Shown piece by piece: positions 1-8,772 of a stretch of 62,991 nt of DNA. The notes beneath the pieces are model-generated. The model was not told where the DNA came from. It worked only from the letters and a program-made list of their open reading frames with translations, and made no database searches. The stretch spans positions 1 to 62,991 of the forward strand of contig CAMBEJ010000010.1 in assembly GCA_945865375.1 (NCBI GenBank), read 5' to 3'. Source of the stretch: Akkermansia muciniphila. Its GTDB lineage: Bacteria > Verrucomicrobiota > Verrucomicrobiia > Limisphaerales > F1-80-MAGS106. Made by a program: the position numbers and the translations under genes. Each line of letters begins with the position of its first letter. Position 1 is the stretch's first letter.

Positions 1-17
1 TGAATTATCTCTCAGAT

Positions 18-121
18 TTTGAACCACAGAGGCACAGAGGCACAGAGAAGAACAAACAATGAAACCAAACTTTTCCCCCTCTCTTTTCCCCCTCTGTGTC
101 TCCGTGTCTCTGTGGTTCAAA
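18..121. repeat. Inverted repeat of period-8 words
   Basis: Left arm 18-47 is built of the word CACAGAGG repeated with period 8 and opens with TTTGAACC. Right arm 92-121 is its reverse complement with three mismatches over 30 bases. About 44 bases of C/T-rich sequence separate the arms. In RNA this would form a long hairpin beyond the 3' end of the minus-strand gene that stops at 306. No gene is evident in 1-305. Confidence 0.8.
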
Positions 122-138
122 TTTCAAATCTGTTTGGC

Positions 139-160
139 TAGGATTAGGATTACGATTAGG
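139..160. repeat. Hexamer repeat (TAGGAT/TACGAT)
   Basis: Imperfect tandem hexamers (TAGGAT, TAGGAT, TACGAT, TAGGAG). This is the reverse-complement word of the TAATCG repeat at 5855, so the same hexamer appears in opposite orientation outside the two large genes at 306-5789. Confidence 0.6.
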
Positions 161-305
161 AGCAGGGAATTGGAGTTGCTCGAGCATCAGGCTAAACAGG
201 GTCGTTTTGCTGAGTTCAGATCTTTCGTAATCGTAGTTCAGAGGATGGAAGATCATCTCGTGTTCCGGAGCGCACGCGAGGGGCGGTTGGCGGGTGGCAG
301 CGCGT

Positions 306-3236
306 TCACTGTCTCACCCTGAACAGGCTTTCCTGGGAGCAGAGGCGGGACAAAAAGTTCAGGGCGATGTGACTGGAGTCGTAGGAGAGACCCAGGTCGA
401 CCAGTGTGCGGGCGGCGGGCACGTCTCCCTGGCCAAGGCAACGGATGGCCGCGAGCCCGGCGAAGTGCGTCGGCGGCGTGGCGGTGGTCGTCCGTTTTTT
501 CACCTCTTCTGTCGATTGCAGACCGGCGAGGATCTTTTGAACGGCCGTTCGCCACTGATTTGGCTGGGTCATGAGCAAGAGCTCTCCTTCGGCCAGCGCT
601 TGATCAGCGGGGTTCGATCGGGGGTCGATTGCGAGGGGTTGGGTCCAGCTGACATCTCCTCGGAAAATGCTGGGCAGCGGGTTGGCGTTGATGAACGACT
701 GGTAGGCGGGCTGGGTGTCTTGGTTGCGCCGCCGCATCAGGACGTAGCGCGTGACGTGCGGGCTGACGGAGCCGTACTCGGCGAAGAGGGGATAAAGCCG
801 GTCATCGCTGAGTTCTGAGAGGACGGTTCGCTTTTGAAGATTGGCCAAGTCACGCAGCCAGGTTCGTTCATCAAATTTTTCGAACCAGTCGGATTTACCG
901 CCGATGTAAAAGGCCTTGGGCGCCTCGTATTCCAGGATGGGGAACGAGTCGCTCTGGACGGCCCCCGGTCCGGCGATGGCCCAAGCGATCCGTGAGGTGG
1001 CCATCTGACGGCCCAATACCGTCTCGGGTGTGGTGAGGCCGATGTCGATGAGATCATTTCGAGGGGCTTCGCGTTCGTAAACTTTGTTGAAATTGGCCAG
1101 TGAGCTTTGCCAGGGCTTTTGGCTCCCTATCAGGACAATGTCGCCCTCGTAGGTGTCCCAGATTTCGAAGAAAGGAAAAACGCTACCGAACGTGCGGAGG
1201 ACCAGAGCGACGATCCCATCGTTGATTTCATAGATATGGAACCACTGCGCCATGACCCCACCTTCGTTGAGGCGGCTCGCGGCCAGTTGATAAAATTCGG
1301 TCGAAAACACGCTCCCTACGCCAGCCATCCAAGGGTTGGAGGGCTCGCTGATGATGACATCGTAACGTCTTGGATCTAATTTAAGGACGGTCCTCGCGTC
1401 CTCCTCGATCACTCGGGCGAGGCGGTTCGTGAGCACGCCGCGATTCCACGGCTCGAACCATTTTCCCGCCTGGAGCACAGGACGGCAATTCTCGGCGATG
1501 GTGAGCGATCGGATCGGGTGGGTTGCGACGGCACCGGCGGTGATGCCGCTGCCGAAACCGAGAACAAACACGTCCTTGGAATCGGGCTTGGCGAGCATGG
1601 GCAGATGCGCGAGAAGGTACTGGGTTGACAGATCGCTGCGGCTGGACGCATCGGGTTTGCCGTTCACGCGCAGGATGCGTTGCTCGGGGCCGCTCTTGCG
1701 CGGTCGTTCCACTGACACTGTGGCGTCGGGGGCATCCTTGTAGAAAAGGATCTCGACCTGCTGCTTTCGCATTTCCACGACGCGTCCGATCACTTGGGTT
1801 TCGCGGTTCCGGAACAACCCCGAGCTGAAGACGTAGCGCCAATCATCCGTGCCGGTAAAAAGGGTAAACACTGCGGCTGCGAGAGCGGTGGCACCGCAGC
1901 CGATGCCAATTTTGTTCCGCGCGCGCAGGGCGCTTGCAGCGGCCGTTGCGCCGAGTAACGCGGCCAGGACGGCGAATGAAGTTCGGATGCCCAGGTGCGG
2001 CATCAGACCAAAGCCGGTTATGAGAACTCCGCAAACGGCACCGAGTGTATTCCATGTCAGGAGGGTTCCGATGCGGGTTGCAATGTCCTCTCCCTCTCCG
2101 TCCTCGTGGCGGATAAACAGGGGGACGGTCGCGCCGAGCAACCCCGCTGGGAGGCCGAGCGCGAGGACCGAGATCAGAGTGTTGAGCGCGAGATGGTAGC
2201 GGTATCCCATGGCGTTGCGGGCGATTCCGGAGCGGAGATGGCGATAGACCTCGGCCCAGTCATCGATGAAGAAAAGGTAACAGCTCAGTAACACGCTTGC
2301 GCTGGCGAGCAGCACGGTGACGGTGGCTGCGGGGGGCCATCTTCGTATGCGCGGAGAGGCGATCACGGCCGCTCCAGCGGCGATGCCGAGAATGAACCCC
2401 ATGAGAACGACGGCAAAGGCGTGGAGCGATGCGCCGAAGATCAAGGACAAGGAACGAGAGGCCAGGACTTCGAGGCCCATGGACACGCCGCCAGTCACGG
2501 CGACGAGCATGCCGACGAGGCGCAAATTCGACGAACGATGCCCGGCGACTGTGCTGGTGGTGCTGTTGCCTGAGGGGGAGGTTTTGGGGACCTCCTGTGT
2601 GGGCCGAGACCGCTGCGGACTTCCCATTCTTGCGAGGGATAAGGCGACGATCCAGATCAAGGCATTCAGCAACCCCGTGGCTTGGAGCCCTGCCACCATT
2701 CCCAGGTCGCGGACGATGACGAACCCTGCCGCCGCCGCGCCAAACACTGCGCCGAGGCTGTTGAGGGAATAGAACCGTGCCGAGGCGCGCGCGTAGTCGG
2801 CGGAGTTTCGTTGCAGCCAGTTGGCTAGCAGCGGCAAGGTTCCACCCATCAAGATCGTGGGCACCGCCAGGAGGCCCACGCTCACGCCGGTCTTAATCAG
2901 GAGCATGCGGGCCGGGTCCTCAACCATGCCCTGGCCCATGCGGATGAAGAGGCTGTCGGCGGCATCAAAAAGAGTGGGAAAGAAGAAGCCGTAAAGCCCG
3001 ATCAACAGCTCCAGTGTGGCATAGAGCGCGAGGGGATCGCGGGTCGCTGCGGCCTTGCGTCCGAACAGATTGTTCCCCACTGCCAGCCCTCCCATGAAAA
3101 CTGCGAGAACCACCGTCTGAGCATGGATTGTGCTGCCCAGCATCTGGCCCAGGTATTTGGACCAGATCACTTCGTAAATCAAGGCAGTCGCGCCCGAACA
3201 TAAAAAAAGGAGCGGAACCAGGATTTGAGTTGGCAT
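306..3236 (-). CDS. Fused membrane / spermidine synthase-like protein
   Basis: A 976-residue protein. The N-terminal ~450 residues are a run of hydrophobic segments beginning with the pattern LLFLCSGATALIYEVIWSK, typical of proteins annotated as fused MFS/spermidine synthase. From about residue 555 there is a Rossmann methyltransferase-like domain with the SAM/dcSAM loop VLGFGSGITAGA and, near residue 630, ISEPSNPWMAG, matching the spermidine-synthase fold. A further ~250 residues with no recognised domain close the protein. Polyamine aminopropyltransferase activity is plausible by family, but many fused members have no demonstrated substrate, so the product is inferred. The gene stands alone: the flank upstream of its start holds dispersed repeat copy 1. 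Confidence 0.85.
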   Translation of the reverse strand: MPTQILVPLLFLCSGATALIYEVIWSKYLGQMLGSTIHAQTVVLAVFMGGLAVGNNLFGRKAAATRDPLALYATLELLIGLYGFFFPTLFDAADSLFIRMGQGMVEDPARMLLIKTGVSVGLLAVPTILMGGTLPLLANWLQRNSADYARASARFYSLNSLGAVFGAAAAGFVIVRDLGMVAGLQATGLLNALIWIVALSLARMGSPQRSRPTQEVPKTSPSGNSTTSTVAGHRSSNLRLVGMLVAVTGGVSMGLEVLASRSLSLIFGASLHAFAVVLMGFILGIAAGAAVIASPRIRRWPPAATVTVLLASASVLLSCYLFFIDDWAEVYRHLRSGIARNAMGYRYHLALNTLISVLALGLPAGLLGATVPLFIRHEDGEGEDIATRIGTLLTWNTLGAVCGVLITGFGLMPHLGIRTSFAVLAALLGATAAASALRARNKIGIGCGATALAAAVFTLFTGTDDWRYVFSSGLFRNRETQVIGRVVEMRKQQVEILFYKDAPDATVSVERPRKSGPEQRILRVNGKPDASSRSDLSTQYLLAHLPMLAKPDSKDVFVLGFGSGITAGAVATHPIRSLTIAENCRPVLQAGKWFEPWNRGVLTNRLARVIEEDARTVLKLDPRRYDVIISEPSNPWMAGVGSVFSTEFYQLAASRLNEGGVMAQWFHIYEINDGIVALVLRTFGSVFPFFEIWDTYEGDIVLIGSQKPWQSSLANFNKVYEREAPRNDLIDIGLTTPETVLGRQMATSRIAWAIAGPGAVQSDSFPILEYEAPKAFYIGGKSDWFEKFDERTWLRDLANLQKRTVLSELSDDRLYPLFAEYGSVSPHVTRYVLMRRRNQDTQPAYQSFINANPLPSIFRGDVSWTQPLAIDPRSNPADQALAEGELLLMTQPNQWRTAVQKILAGLQSTEEVKKRTTTATPPTHFAGLAAIRCLGQGDVPAARTLVDLGLSYDSSHIALNFLSRLCSQESLFRVRQ

Positions 3237-3303
3237 GGCTCGGGCTGGAGTGGCGCGGCGTGATCAGGCTCGTGCTTGGCGACGCAGCCGTGTGCGCACT
3301 TTC

Positions 3304-3472
3304 ATGAGGTTTCTGATCGTCATTCCACCCTAGATCTTGCCGGTGGATTGGAGCAAGAAAGAACTCTGGAAAACCGATAAGAAACCTCGATTTACTCCGT
3401 GGTGGGGGCTGTCGACGGCCCACCACGGGGCCGGTCTTCACCGGAGGCGCTTTAAAAAGTGGATTCAGAACG
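3304..3472 (-). repeat. Dispersed hairpin repeat, copy 1 (reverse)
   Basis: The reverse complement of this stretch aligns along its length with 34382-34571 and 42982-43160, sharing blocks such as TTCTGAATCCACTTTT, GTTCTTTCTTGCTCCAATCC and GGAATGACGATC-like sequence. The centre is a hairpin with arms CCGTGGTGGG (3397-3406) and CCCACCACGG (3419-3428) around GTCGAC. The other copies have CCTCGGTGGG paired with CCCACCGAGG, so both sides of the stem changed together. It occupies most of the 515-base gap 3237-3752, in which I see no other convincing gene. Confidence 0.85.
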
Positions 3473-3489
3473 AACTGCCTATCAGTTAA
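3343..3489 (+). other. Possible 48-codon ORF inside repeat copy 1
   Basis: A GTG-initiated frame of 48 codons begins MDWSKKELWKTDKK and contains FKKWIQ near its end. Copy 3 (minus strand, from 43113) reads MDWSQKERWQNDEK and FEKWIQ in the same overall frame, while copy 2 is broken by stops after MDWSKKERWENDEK. The middle, which is the hairpin, is read in a different frame in copies 1 and 3. This could be a small mobile-element peptide or a by-product of nucleotide conservation. No ribosome-binding site is obvious. Confidence 0.25.
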
Positions 3490-3752
3490 TGGGGCGACGC
3501 CGACGATTCGCCGACGCTCAACCCGGCGATGTGATTCAGGATGACCAACGCGTCGTCGCCGGTGCCAGTGAAAAGGCCGCCCACGCGGAGAGCTGCGCTG
3601 TCAAAATGTCTTTGACTGCCGGAGAGCACAGCGTTAAGGGAGAGGCCGCACGCTTGTCACAGCATTTCTCGAATTGCAGGAAATTGGCTGATCGTGACCC
3701 TTGCGTCCGTCGTTGCACAGAGATAGACGCGATAATTTAAAGGCAAATCATC

Positions 3753-5789
3753 ATGAACCCAACTATCAGACTCGGTCTTTCGCTCTCCTTCCTAATGTCC
3801 GCTTTGATGGCCCACGCGCAACAGAAAGGGCCCTTCGCTCCCGAAAACTGGCCGGCCAGCGCCGACAAAAATAAAGTGGTCCATTTCGTCAGCGTCAACG
3901 ATGCGTTCGACCCCCTGGGTGACAAATGGATTGAAGGGAACATGACACTTCTCTCCGGTGGCGACCAGGCAACGGGTCCTATCAAAATTGGCGGGTTCGA
4001 CGGCATCAAGGTGTCCGGGAATTACATGAACACAGCCGACACCGATTTCGCGGAGTGGGCGGACGATGCGGAGATCGATATCCTGATCCAGGCGTATGGG
4101 GACGCCGGTCTCTTCGCAGCGAATGGAAATCCTAGGAATTTCAACTTTTTGATTGGGACGTTGCCTGAGTTGGCAGCTCCTTCGGGGGGACAGGTTGCGG
4201 TCGAAGCCAGGAACAAAAAGTGGAACTGGATTTTGTTCCGAATCCCGAACAGCGAGCGCCCGAGCGACGGCTCCCGCCGTGTGGGGTCTATCCCGGCAAA
4301 CGCCCAAGGTGGGATAGGGGCGGGCGGTGTCAACGGCGGGACCATCCGCTTGGAGGGCGTGCCGAACCTGATCGTGCGCGTGGTGGCGTTTGGCGAGAAG
4401 GGCGCTTTTGGAGAACCTGAACAAGTCAATGTCTTCGCAGGCTCCGAGACCTGCCCTGCGGAACCAGCCACGAACCTGGCGGGTATCGATGTGGCCAAGA
4501 ACCTTGCGAACCATATGGAGGTACTCAACAAAGGCGACCAGCAAGTCTCCTTCGCGGATGGGATCGGCCCCGCAGGCGATAAACGCCGTGCCGTCAGGCC
4601 AAACGGAATTCACATGAACTTTGCCATCACGGACGGTTATCTCGGTGCCGCTTGTGGAGACGCGCGTTCCATGAAAGTGTGCATCGAATTCTACGATGAC
4701 CCCGCGCTTGCCGGGAAGAAGTTCGGGCCCGAGGCCTATGCCACCGATGACAAGGGCGGAATTGGCTTTGTGGCGGCGGATCGGCGGCACACGCTCGTGG
4801 GCTCCGGCAAGTGGGTGCGCCGCTCCTGGGTGATTCCCGACGTGAGTCTGTTCGGTGTGAACGTGGCTCCATTGACCGCCGGCCCGAGGCTGATTTTTGA
4901 AGACAATGCGCCGGTCTTCGTTTCTGCTTTTGAGCTGGGCATTTTCCGGGCTGGTACTCACCCGCTCGCTGGCCAGGATCCAAACCCCGCGTGCGTTGAG
5001 GACCCCAGTGCCTGCGCCTACGGCAACTTCGCCGAGATGGATCTCGCGACCGGCAAGCTCGATGGTCTGGCTCCTGGTTCCAGTGGCGGCGACCAGGAGA
5101 TGATCCAGGCCGAGGCGGGTCCCGCAAAGGATCGTCGCATGGCGATCCGGCCCGCCGGCGATGACGGATCGCCTCAGTTTCTCCATCGCTATCTCAACCT
5201 GGCTATCACCGATGAGAAGCTCGGTCCCTCCAGCCAGCCCGGTGTCAAACTCGCGGTCTGCGTCACGTATTACGACGACCCGGAGCTCACCGGTGTCTCC
5301 TTCCGTCCGGAGGTTTACATCACGGACAAGGGCGGCAAGGTCGGTTTTGGGTTCACCGCCGGAACCATCGCGGTCGCGCTTGAGGGCACGGACAAATGGC
5401 GCAACGCCTATTTCGAGCTCGATGACGTGAAGTTCAGCGGCGTCAACCAAGGTCCCCAGGCGGCCGCTCGGTTTTTCGTGGGGGGTAAAGTGTTCTTCAG
5501 CAAGGTCGCGTACGGCGTGATCCGTCCTTTCTGCCCTGACGGGGGATTGAACCCGCTTGCCGACTGCAAACCGAAATCGGATGTCAGCATCGGCGCCCGG
5601 GCAGTCGCCGGCGGCAGCATCCGGATCGCGTGGCCCTCCACCGCCGAAGGGTTTGTGATGGAGGAGAGCGATTCGGTCAACGGCGTTTGGACGATTTCAG
5701 CACACATCGCCTCGACCGAAGGCGCCGAACGTGTCATCACCCTCAAACCTGGGACTGGAACCGCCAGGTTCTATCGGCTGAAAAAATAG
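3753..5789 (+). CDS. Exported protein with two tandem beta-rich repeats
   Basis: 678 residues with an N-terminal signal peptide (LSLSFLMSALMAHA, cleavage expected near residue 22). The body contains two similar units offset by about 193 residues (roughly 235-425 and 430-620), recognisable from MNFAITDGYLG versus LNLAITDEKLG and EFYDDPALAG versus TYYDDPELTG, each followed by a D-K-GG-(I/V)-GF stretch. The last ~65 residues (GGSIRIAWPS ... ARFYRLKK) resemble the small beta-sandwich tails common on exported Verrucomicrobiota proteins. I do not recognise a catalytic motif. Each unit could be a carbohydrate- or surface-binding beta-sandwich, but that is inference. It is a single gene. Confidence 0.8.
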   Translation: MNPTIRLGLSLSFLMSALMAHAQQKGPFAPENWPASADKNKVVHFVSVNDAFDPLGDKWIEGNMTLLSGGDQATGPIKIGGFDGIKVSGNYMNTADTDFAEWADDAEIDILIQAYGDAGLFAANGNPRNFNFLIGTLPELAAPSGGQVAVEARNKKWNWILFRIPNSERPSDGSRRVGSIPANAQGGIGAGGVNGGTIRLEGVPNLIVRVVAFGEKGAFGEPEQVNVFAGSETCPAEPATNLAGIDVAKNLANHMEVLNKGDQQVSFADGIGPAGDKRRAVRPNGIHMNFAITDGYLGAACGDARSMKVCIEFYDDPALAGKKFGPEAYATDDKGGIGFVAADRRHTLVGSGKWVRRSWVIPDVSLFGVNVAPLTAGPRLIFEDNAPVFVSAFELGIFRAGTHPLAGQDPNPACVEDPSACAYGNFAEMDLATGKLDGLAPGSSGGDQEMIQAEAGPAKDRRMAIRPAGDDGSPQFLHRYLNLAITDEKLGPSSQPGVKLAVCVTYYDDPELTGVSFRPEVYITDKGGKVGFGFTAGTIAVALEGTDKWRNAYFELDDVKFSGVNQGPQAAARFFVGGKVFFSKVAYGVIRPFCPDGGLNPLADCKPKSDVSIGARAVAGGSIRIAWPSTAEGFVMEESDSVNGVWTISAHIASTEGAERVITLKPGTGTARFYRLKK

Positions 5790-5854
5790 GGATCAAACGC
5801 GGCACGCGAGCCGGAAGGAAACCGCACGCATCTCACATTTTTCAGGATCTTTTC

Positions 5855-5917
5855 TAATCGTAATCGTAATCGTAATCCTATTCACGTTCCGTTTCCGTTC
5901 TCCTTTCGGACCGTTTC
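5855..5917. repeat. Hexamer tandem repeat (TAATCG)n and degenerate CGTTTCn
   Basis: Three perfect TAATCG units and one TAATCC (5855-5878) run into a degenerate C/T-rich hexamer tract with CGTTCC, GTTTCC and CTTTCG words. It fills the gap between the exported protein and the peptidase gene. The same hexamer occurs inverted at 139-160. Confidence 0.7.
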
Positions 5918-5931
5918 CGCGGTTCAATTCG

Positions 5932-7071
5932 ATGAATCTCACAATCCTCGACACGCTCGCCAGCTTGGTGCGCATCAACAGCGTGAACCCGGCGTACGAA
6001 GGAGGGTGTTCCGAGGCGGCTATGGCGGCCCATGTGCGGGAGTTTTTCCGGGAGCACGGCATTGAGACGTGGGAGCAAGAGGTGTTTCCCGGTCGTCCCA
6101 ACGTGATCGCTCGCCTGCCTGGACGCCTCCCAGGGCGACGGATCGTTCTCGAAGCGCACACCGACACCGTTTCTGTGAGGGGTATGGCCATCTCACCGTT
6201 TGAGCCGACCGTGGAGAACGGGCTGCTCTACGGACGGGGTGCCTGTGACACCAAGGGTGGTTTGGCGGCCATGATGCATGCCTTGGCGTCATTGAAAGCG
6301 GAAGGGTTCACTCCGCCCTGCGAAGTCTGGTTCGCCGCAGTCGCAGACGAGGAATACTCTTACCGTGGCGTGGTGAAACTGTGCGAAGGATTGACCGCCG
6401 ATGCCGCAGTGGTCGCGGAACCCACGGAGCTTCGCCTCATTGTCGCCAGCAAGGGTGTCCTGCGCTGGCGCATCCACGTTCATGGGCGCGCGGCGCACAG
6501 CTCCAAACCGCACCTCGGGGTTAACGCCATCAACCACATGGCCCGGCTTGTCCTGGAACTGGAATCCGATCAGCAACGGTTGGCCCGCAACCCGCACGCT
6601 TTGCTTGGACCTGCCACCTGCAATGTGGGGGTCATCAGTGGCGGTGTGCAGGTCAATTTCGTGCCCGACACCTGTGTGATCGAGATCGATCGACGCCTGC
6701 TGCCAGGGGAGCAGGTAGGCGGCGTTCTCGCGCACTACCAAAGGCTCCTCGACGGTTTAAAGGCACAACATACTGGGTTCGATGCCACGATGGAATCGCC
6801 CATGTTAACCGACGAGGCGCTCGATACATCGCCTGAGGCGGCACCCGCTCGGTTGGCGGCTGAGGTGTTGCGCTCAATGGGGCTCGATGGCCAGCCAGCG
6901 GGCGTTCCGTTCGGCAGCGATGCCAGCAAGCTGTCCCGGCAGGGAATCCCGAGCTTGGTTTTTGGTCCAGGGAGCATCGACCGCGCCCATGCTTCCGTGG
7001 AATACGTCGAAATCGACCAGGTGTTGCAGGCCTTCGAATTTTACCGGGAGTTTATCCGCCGTTTCGTGTGA
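5932..7071 (+). CDS. M20-family metallopeptidase (ArgE/DapE-like deacylase)
   Basis: 379 residues of the M20 zinc peptidase/deacylase family that includes acetylornithine deacetylase and succinyl-diaminopimelate desuccinylase. Expected metal ligands and catalytic residues are visible: H76 in EAHTDTV, D106 in GACDTKGG, the acidic pair E140-E141 in ADEEY, E163 in AEPTEL and a C-terminal H353 in DRAHASVEYV. The central part carries the usual dimerisation lid (RAAHSSKPHLGVNAI). The substrate cannot be assigned from sequence: there are no arginine or lysine biosynthesis genes beside it, although argF lies 40 kb away. No strong ribosome-binding site precedes the ATG. Confidence 0.88.
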   Translation: MNLTILDTLASLVRINSVNPAYEGGCSEAAMAAHVREFFREHGIETWEQEVFPGRPNVIARLPGRLPGRRIVLEAHTDTVSVRGMAISPFEPTVENGLLYGRGACDTKGGLAAMMHALASLKAEGFTPPCEVWFAAVADEEYSYRGVVKLCEGLTADAAVVAEPTELRLIVASKGVLRWRIHVHGRAAHSSKPHLGVNAINHMARLVLELESDQQRLARNPHALLGPATCNVGVISGGVQVNFVPDTCVIEIDRRLLPGEQVGGVLAHYQRLLDGLKAQHTGFDATMESPMLTDEALDTSPEAAPARLAAEVLRSMGLDGQPAGVPFGSDASKLSRQGIPSLVFGPGSIDRAHASVEYVEIDQVLQAFEFYREFIRRFV

Positions 7072-7271
7072 GATTTACGGGTCAGTCCCGGCGATTGGAA
7101 TTCAGGTGACAAGCCAAGGGACTGGCCGCTGATTAAGCCTGACCGCGCGGATCCAGATTAAAGGGTCTTGGCCTCGAGATATTCGGCTTCACACGCGCCG
7201 GAAGACGGGGCGGCGATCCGCAGCAGGCAAATTTGCTGGTCACCGGAAGCGTCTCTCTGATTAAATACAGG

Positions 7272-7619
7272 ATGAGCCGAGAAACCAAAGCCAAACCAAA
7301 GGCCCACGAGCAAATCCCGGCGCGCTTCCAGCAGTTCGGCAAGAAGTATCCCGACATCATGCGGGCTTACGAAGCGCTTGGGGAAGCCACGCGGCAAGCT
7401 GGCCCGCTCGACTCGAAAACTCGTTGCCTCGTCAAGCTGGCTATTGCCACCGGCGCACTGCGCGAAGGCGCAGTCCACAGCCACGCACGCCGTGCGCTCC
7501 ACGCCGGATGCACGCCCGAAGAGATCCGCCACGTCGCCCTCCTCGCCACCACCACGCTCGGCTTCCCCAGCATGATGGCAGCGCTCTCGTGGGTGGAGGA
7601 CGTGCTGGCCACCCAATGA
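7272..7619 (+). CDS. Carboxymuconolactone decarboxylase/AhpD-like protein
   Basis: 115 residues from the ATG at 7272. An upstream in-frame ATG at 7233 adds 13 residues that look non-conserved. The core (LDSKTRCLVKLAIATG ... EGAVHSHARRALHAG) is the CMD/AhpD helical fold. The family's CxxC redox pair is absent: the motif region reads EGAVHSHARRAL, which keeps the Glu and His but has no cysteines. A peroxidase-reductase role like AhpD is therefore unlikely and a decarboxylase-like or structural role is left open. It lies 6 bases before the MOSC gene and is probably cotranscribed with it and mobA. Confidence 0.8.
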   Translation: MSRETKAKPKAHEQIPARFQQFGKKYPDIMRAYEALGEATRQAGPLDSKTRCLVKLAIATGALREGAVHSHARRALHAGCTPEEIRHVALLATTTLGFPSMMAALSWVEDVLATQ

Positions 7620-7625
7620 ATTCTG

Positions 7626-8099
7626 ATGCTTATCCGCCATCTTTTCGTTTCTCCAGGCCACAACTACGTCGGCCATCACGAACAGCCGCCCGGTCACCAT
7701 ACGGTTCTTGAACAGGACGAAGTCGAATGCGTCGCGGGCCAAGGCATTCGCGGCGATCGGTTCTTCAGCCACGAGGTGGATTACAAAGGCCAGATCACCT
7801 TCTTTGCGTGGGAGGTGTTCGACAAGTTGCGCCACGAGCTGGGTCTCCCGGACGCGCATCCATCCGGCACACGTCGCAACGTCATCACCGAGGGACTGGA
7901 CCTGAACGCGTTGGTCGGTCAGGAATTTGAGATCCAGGGCGTTTGCTTCGAGGGTGTCGAGGAATGTCGTCCGTGTTATTGGATGAACCACGCTTTCCGC
8001 CACGAACAAGCCGAGTCGTGGCTCAACGGTAACGGCGGCCTGCGCGCCCGCATTCTTAGCGACGGCATCCTGCGGCGTCATGGAGGCAACGCCGCATGA
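7626..8099 (+). CDS. MOSC domain-containing protein
   Basis: 157 residues forming a single MOSC domain (molybdenum cofactor sulfurase C-terminal). Visible are the N-terminal LFVSPGHNYVGHH strand, the glycine-rich IRGDRFF loop and the cysteine cluster CFEGVEECRPCYWM. MOSC proteins bind or transfer sulfur at molybdenum cofactor centres. Its last codons overlap the first codon of mobA (8096), so a molybdenum-cofactor role in the same transcript is well supported by context. Confidence 0.85.
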   Translation: MLIRHLFVSPGHNYVGHHEQPPGHHTVLEQDEVECVAGQGIRGDRFFSHEVDYKGQITFFAWEVFDKLRHELGLPDAHPSGTRRNVITEGLDLNALVGQEFEIQGVCFEGVEECRPCYWMNHAFRHEQAESWLNGNGGLRARILSDGILRRHGGNAA

Positions 8100-8671
8100 A
8101 CTTCAGCGCCGTCATCCTCGCCGGAGGCCAGTCGCGCCGCATGGGTCGCGACAAAGCGTGGCTGCCACTGGACGGCCAACCGCTGCTCGCACGGCAGATC
8201 GAACTCGTCCGCGAGCTGGCGCCGGAGGAACTATTTATCTCGGGTCGCTCCGACACCGACTACACCCGGCTGGGTTGCCCCGTTCTGACGGACGAATTCA
8301 CGGACGCCGGGCCGTTGGCAGGCATTGCGACCGGCTTGGCGGCGGCTTCAGCTCCGCTCGTCCTGGTGCTGGCCGTGGACATGCCGGACATGACCTCTGC
8401 CGCGTTGCGTCGACTGCTTGAGCTCTGCACGCCAGGAGTGGGCGTCGTTCCTCGAGTGAACCGCCGCGTCGAACCGCTTACGGCGTTCTATCCGAAGGCC
8501 GCCGCGCCCCTCGCCGAAAATTTGCTCAAGCGGCAACTCCGAGCCGCGCACGCCTTCGCCGAACTGTGCAAACAGGATGGTCTGGTCGCCCTTCACGACG
8601 TGGAACTTATGGATTGGAAATGTTTCGCCAACTGGAATTCACCCGCCGACTTGTGGCCGCCAAGCACATGA
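8096..8671 (+). CDS. mobA: Molybdenum cofactor guanylyltransferase
   Basis: 191 residues of the MobA nucleotidyltransferase family, which attaches GMP to molybdopterin. The N-terminus has the signature LAGGQSRRMGRDKAWL, and VLAVDMPDM carries the Mg-binding aspartate. The ATG overlaps the MOSC stop by 4 bases and a GGAGG lies about 10 bases upstream. Length matches the family. No moa/moe genes are in the window. Confidence 0.9.
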   Translation: MNFSAVILAGGQSRRMGRDKAWLPLDGQPLLARQIELVRELAPEELFISGRSDTDYTRLGCPVLTDEFTDAGPLAGIATGLAAASAPLVLVLAVDMPDMTSAALRRLLELCTPGVGVVPRVNRRVEPLTAFYPKAAAPLAENLLKRQLRAAHAFAELCKQDGLVALHDVELMDWKCFANWNSPADLWPPST

Positions 8672-8772
8672 TGGAGTTGACGCCTCACTTGAATGAAACA
8701 TCAGAGCAAGGCCCTCTCGTTCGCTAAGAGCAGGAGAGTGTCATTGGTTAGGGAACGGCACAGACTGCACCC

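Noticed and set aside
3792..5450. 552-residue open frame antisense to the exported protein
   Set aside because: GC-rich antisense frame lacking domain patterns; the plus-strand product has a signal peptide and internal repeats.
7158..8081. 307-residue minus-strand open frame across CMD and MOSC genes
   Set aside because: Antisense to three overlapping genes with clear families.
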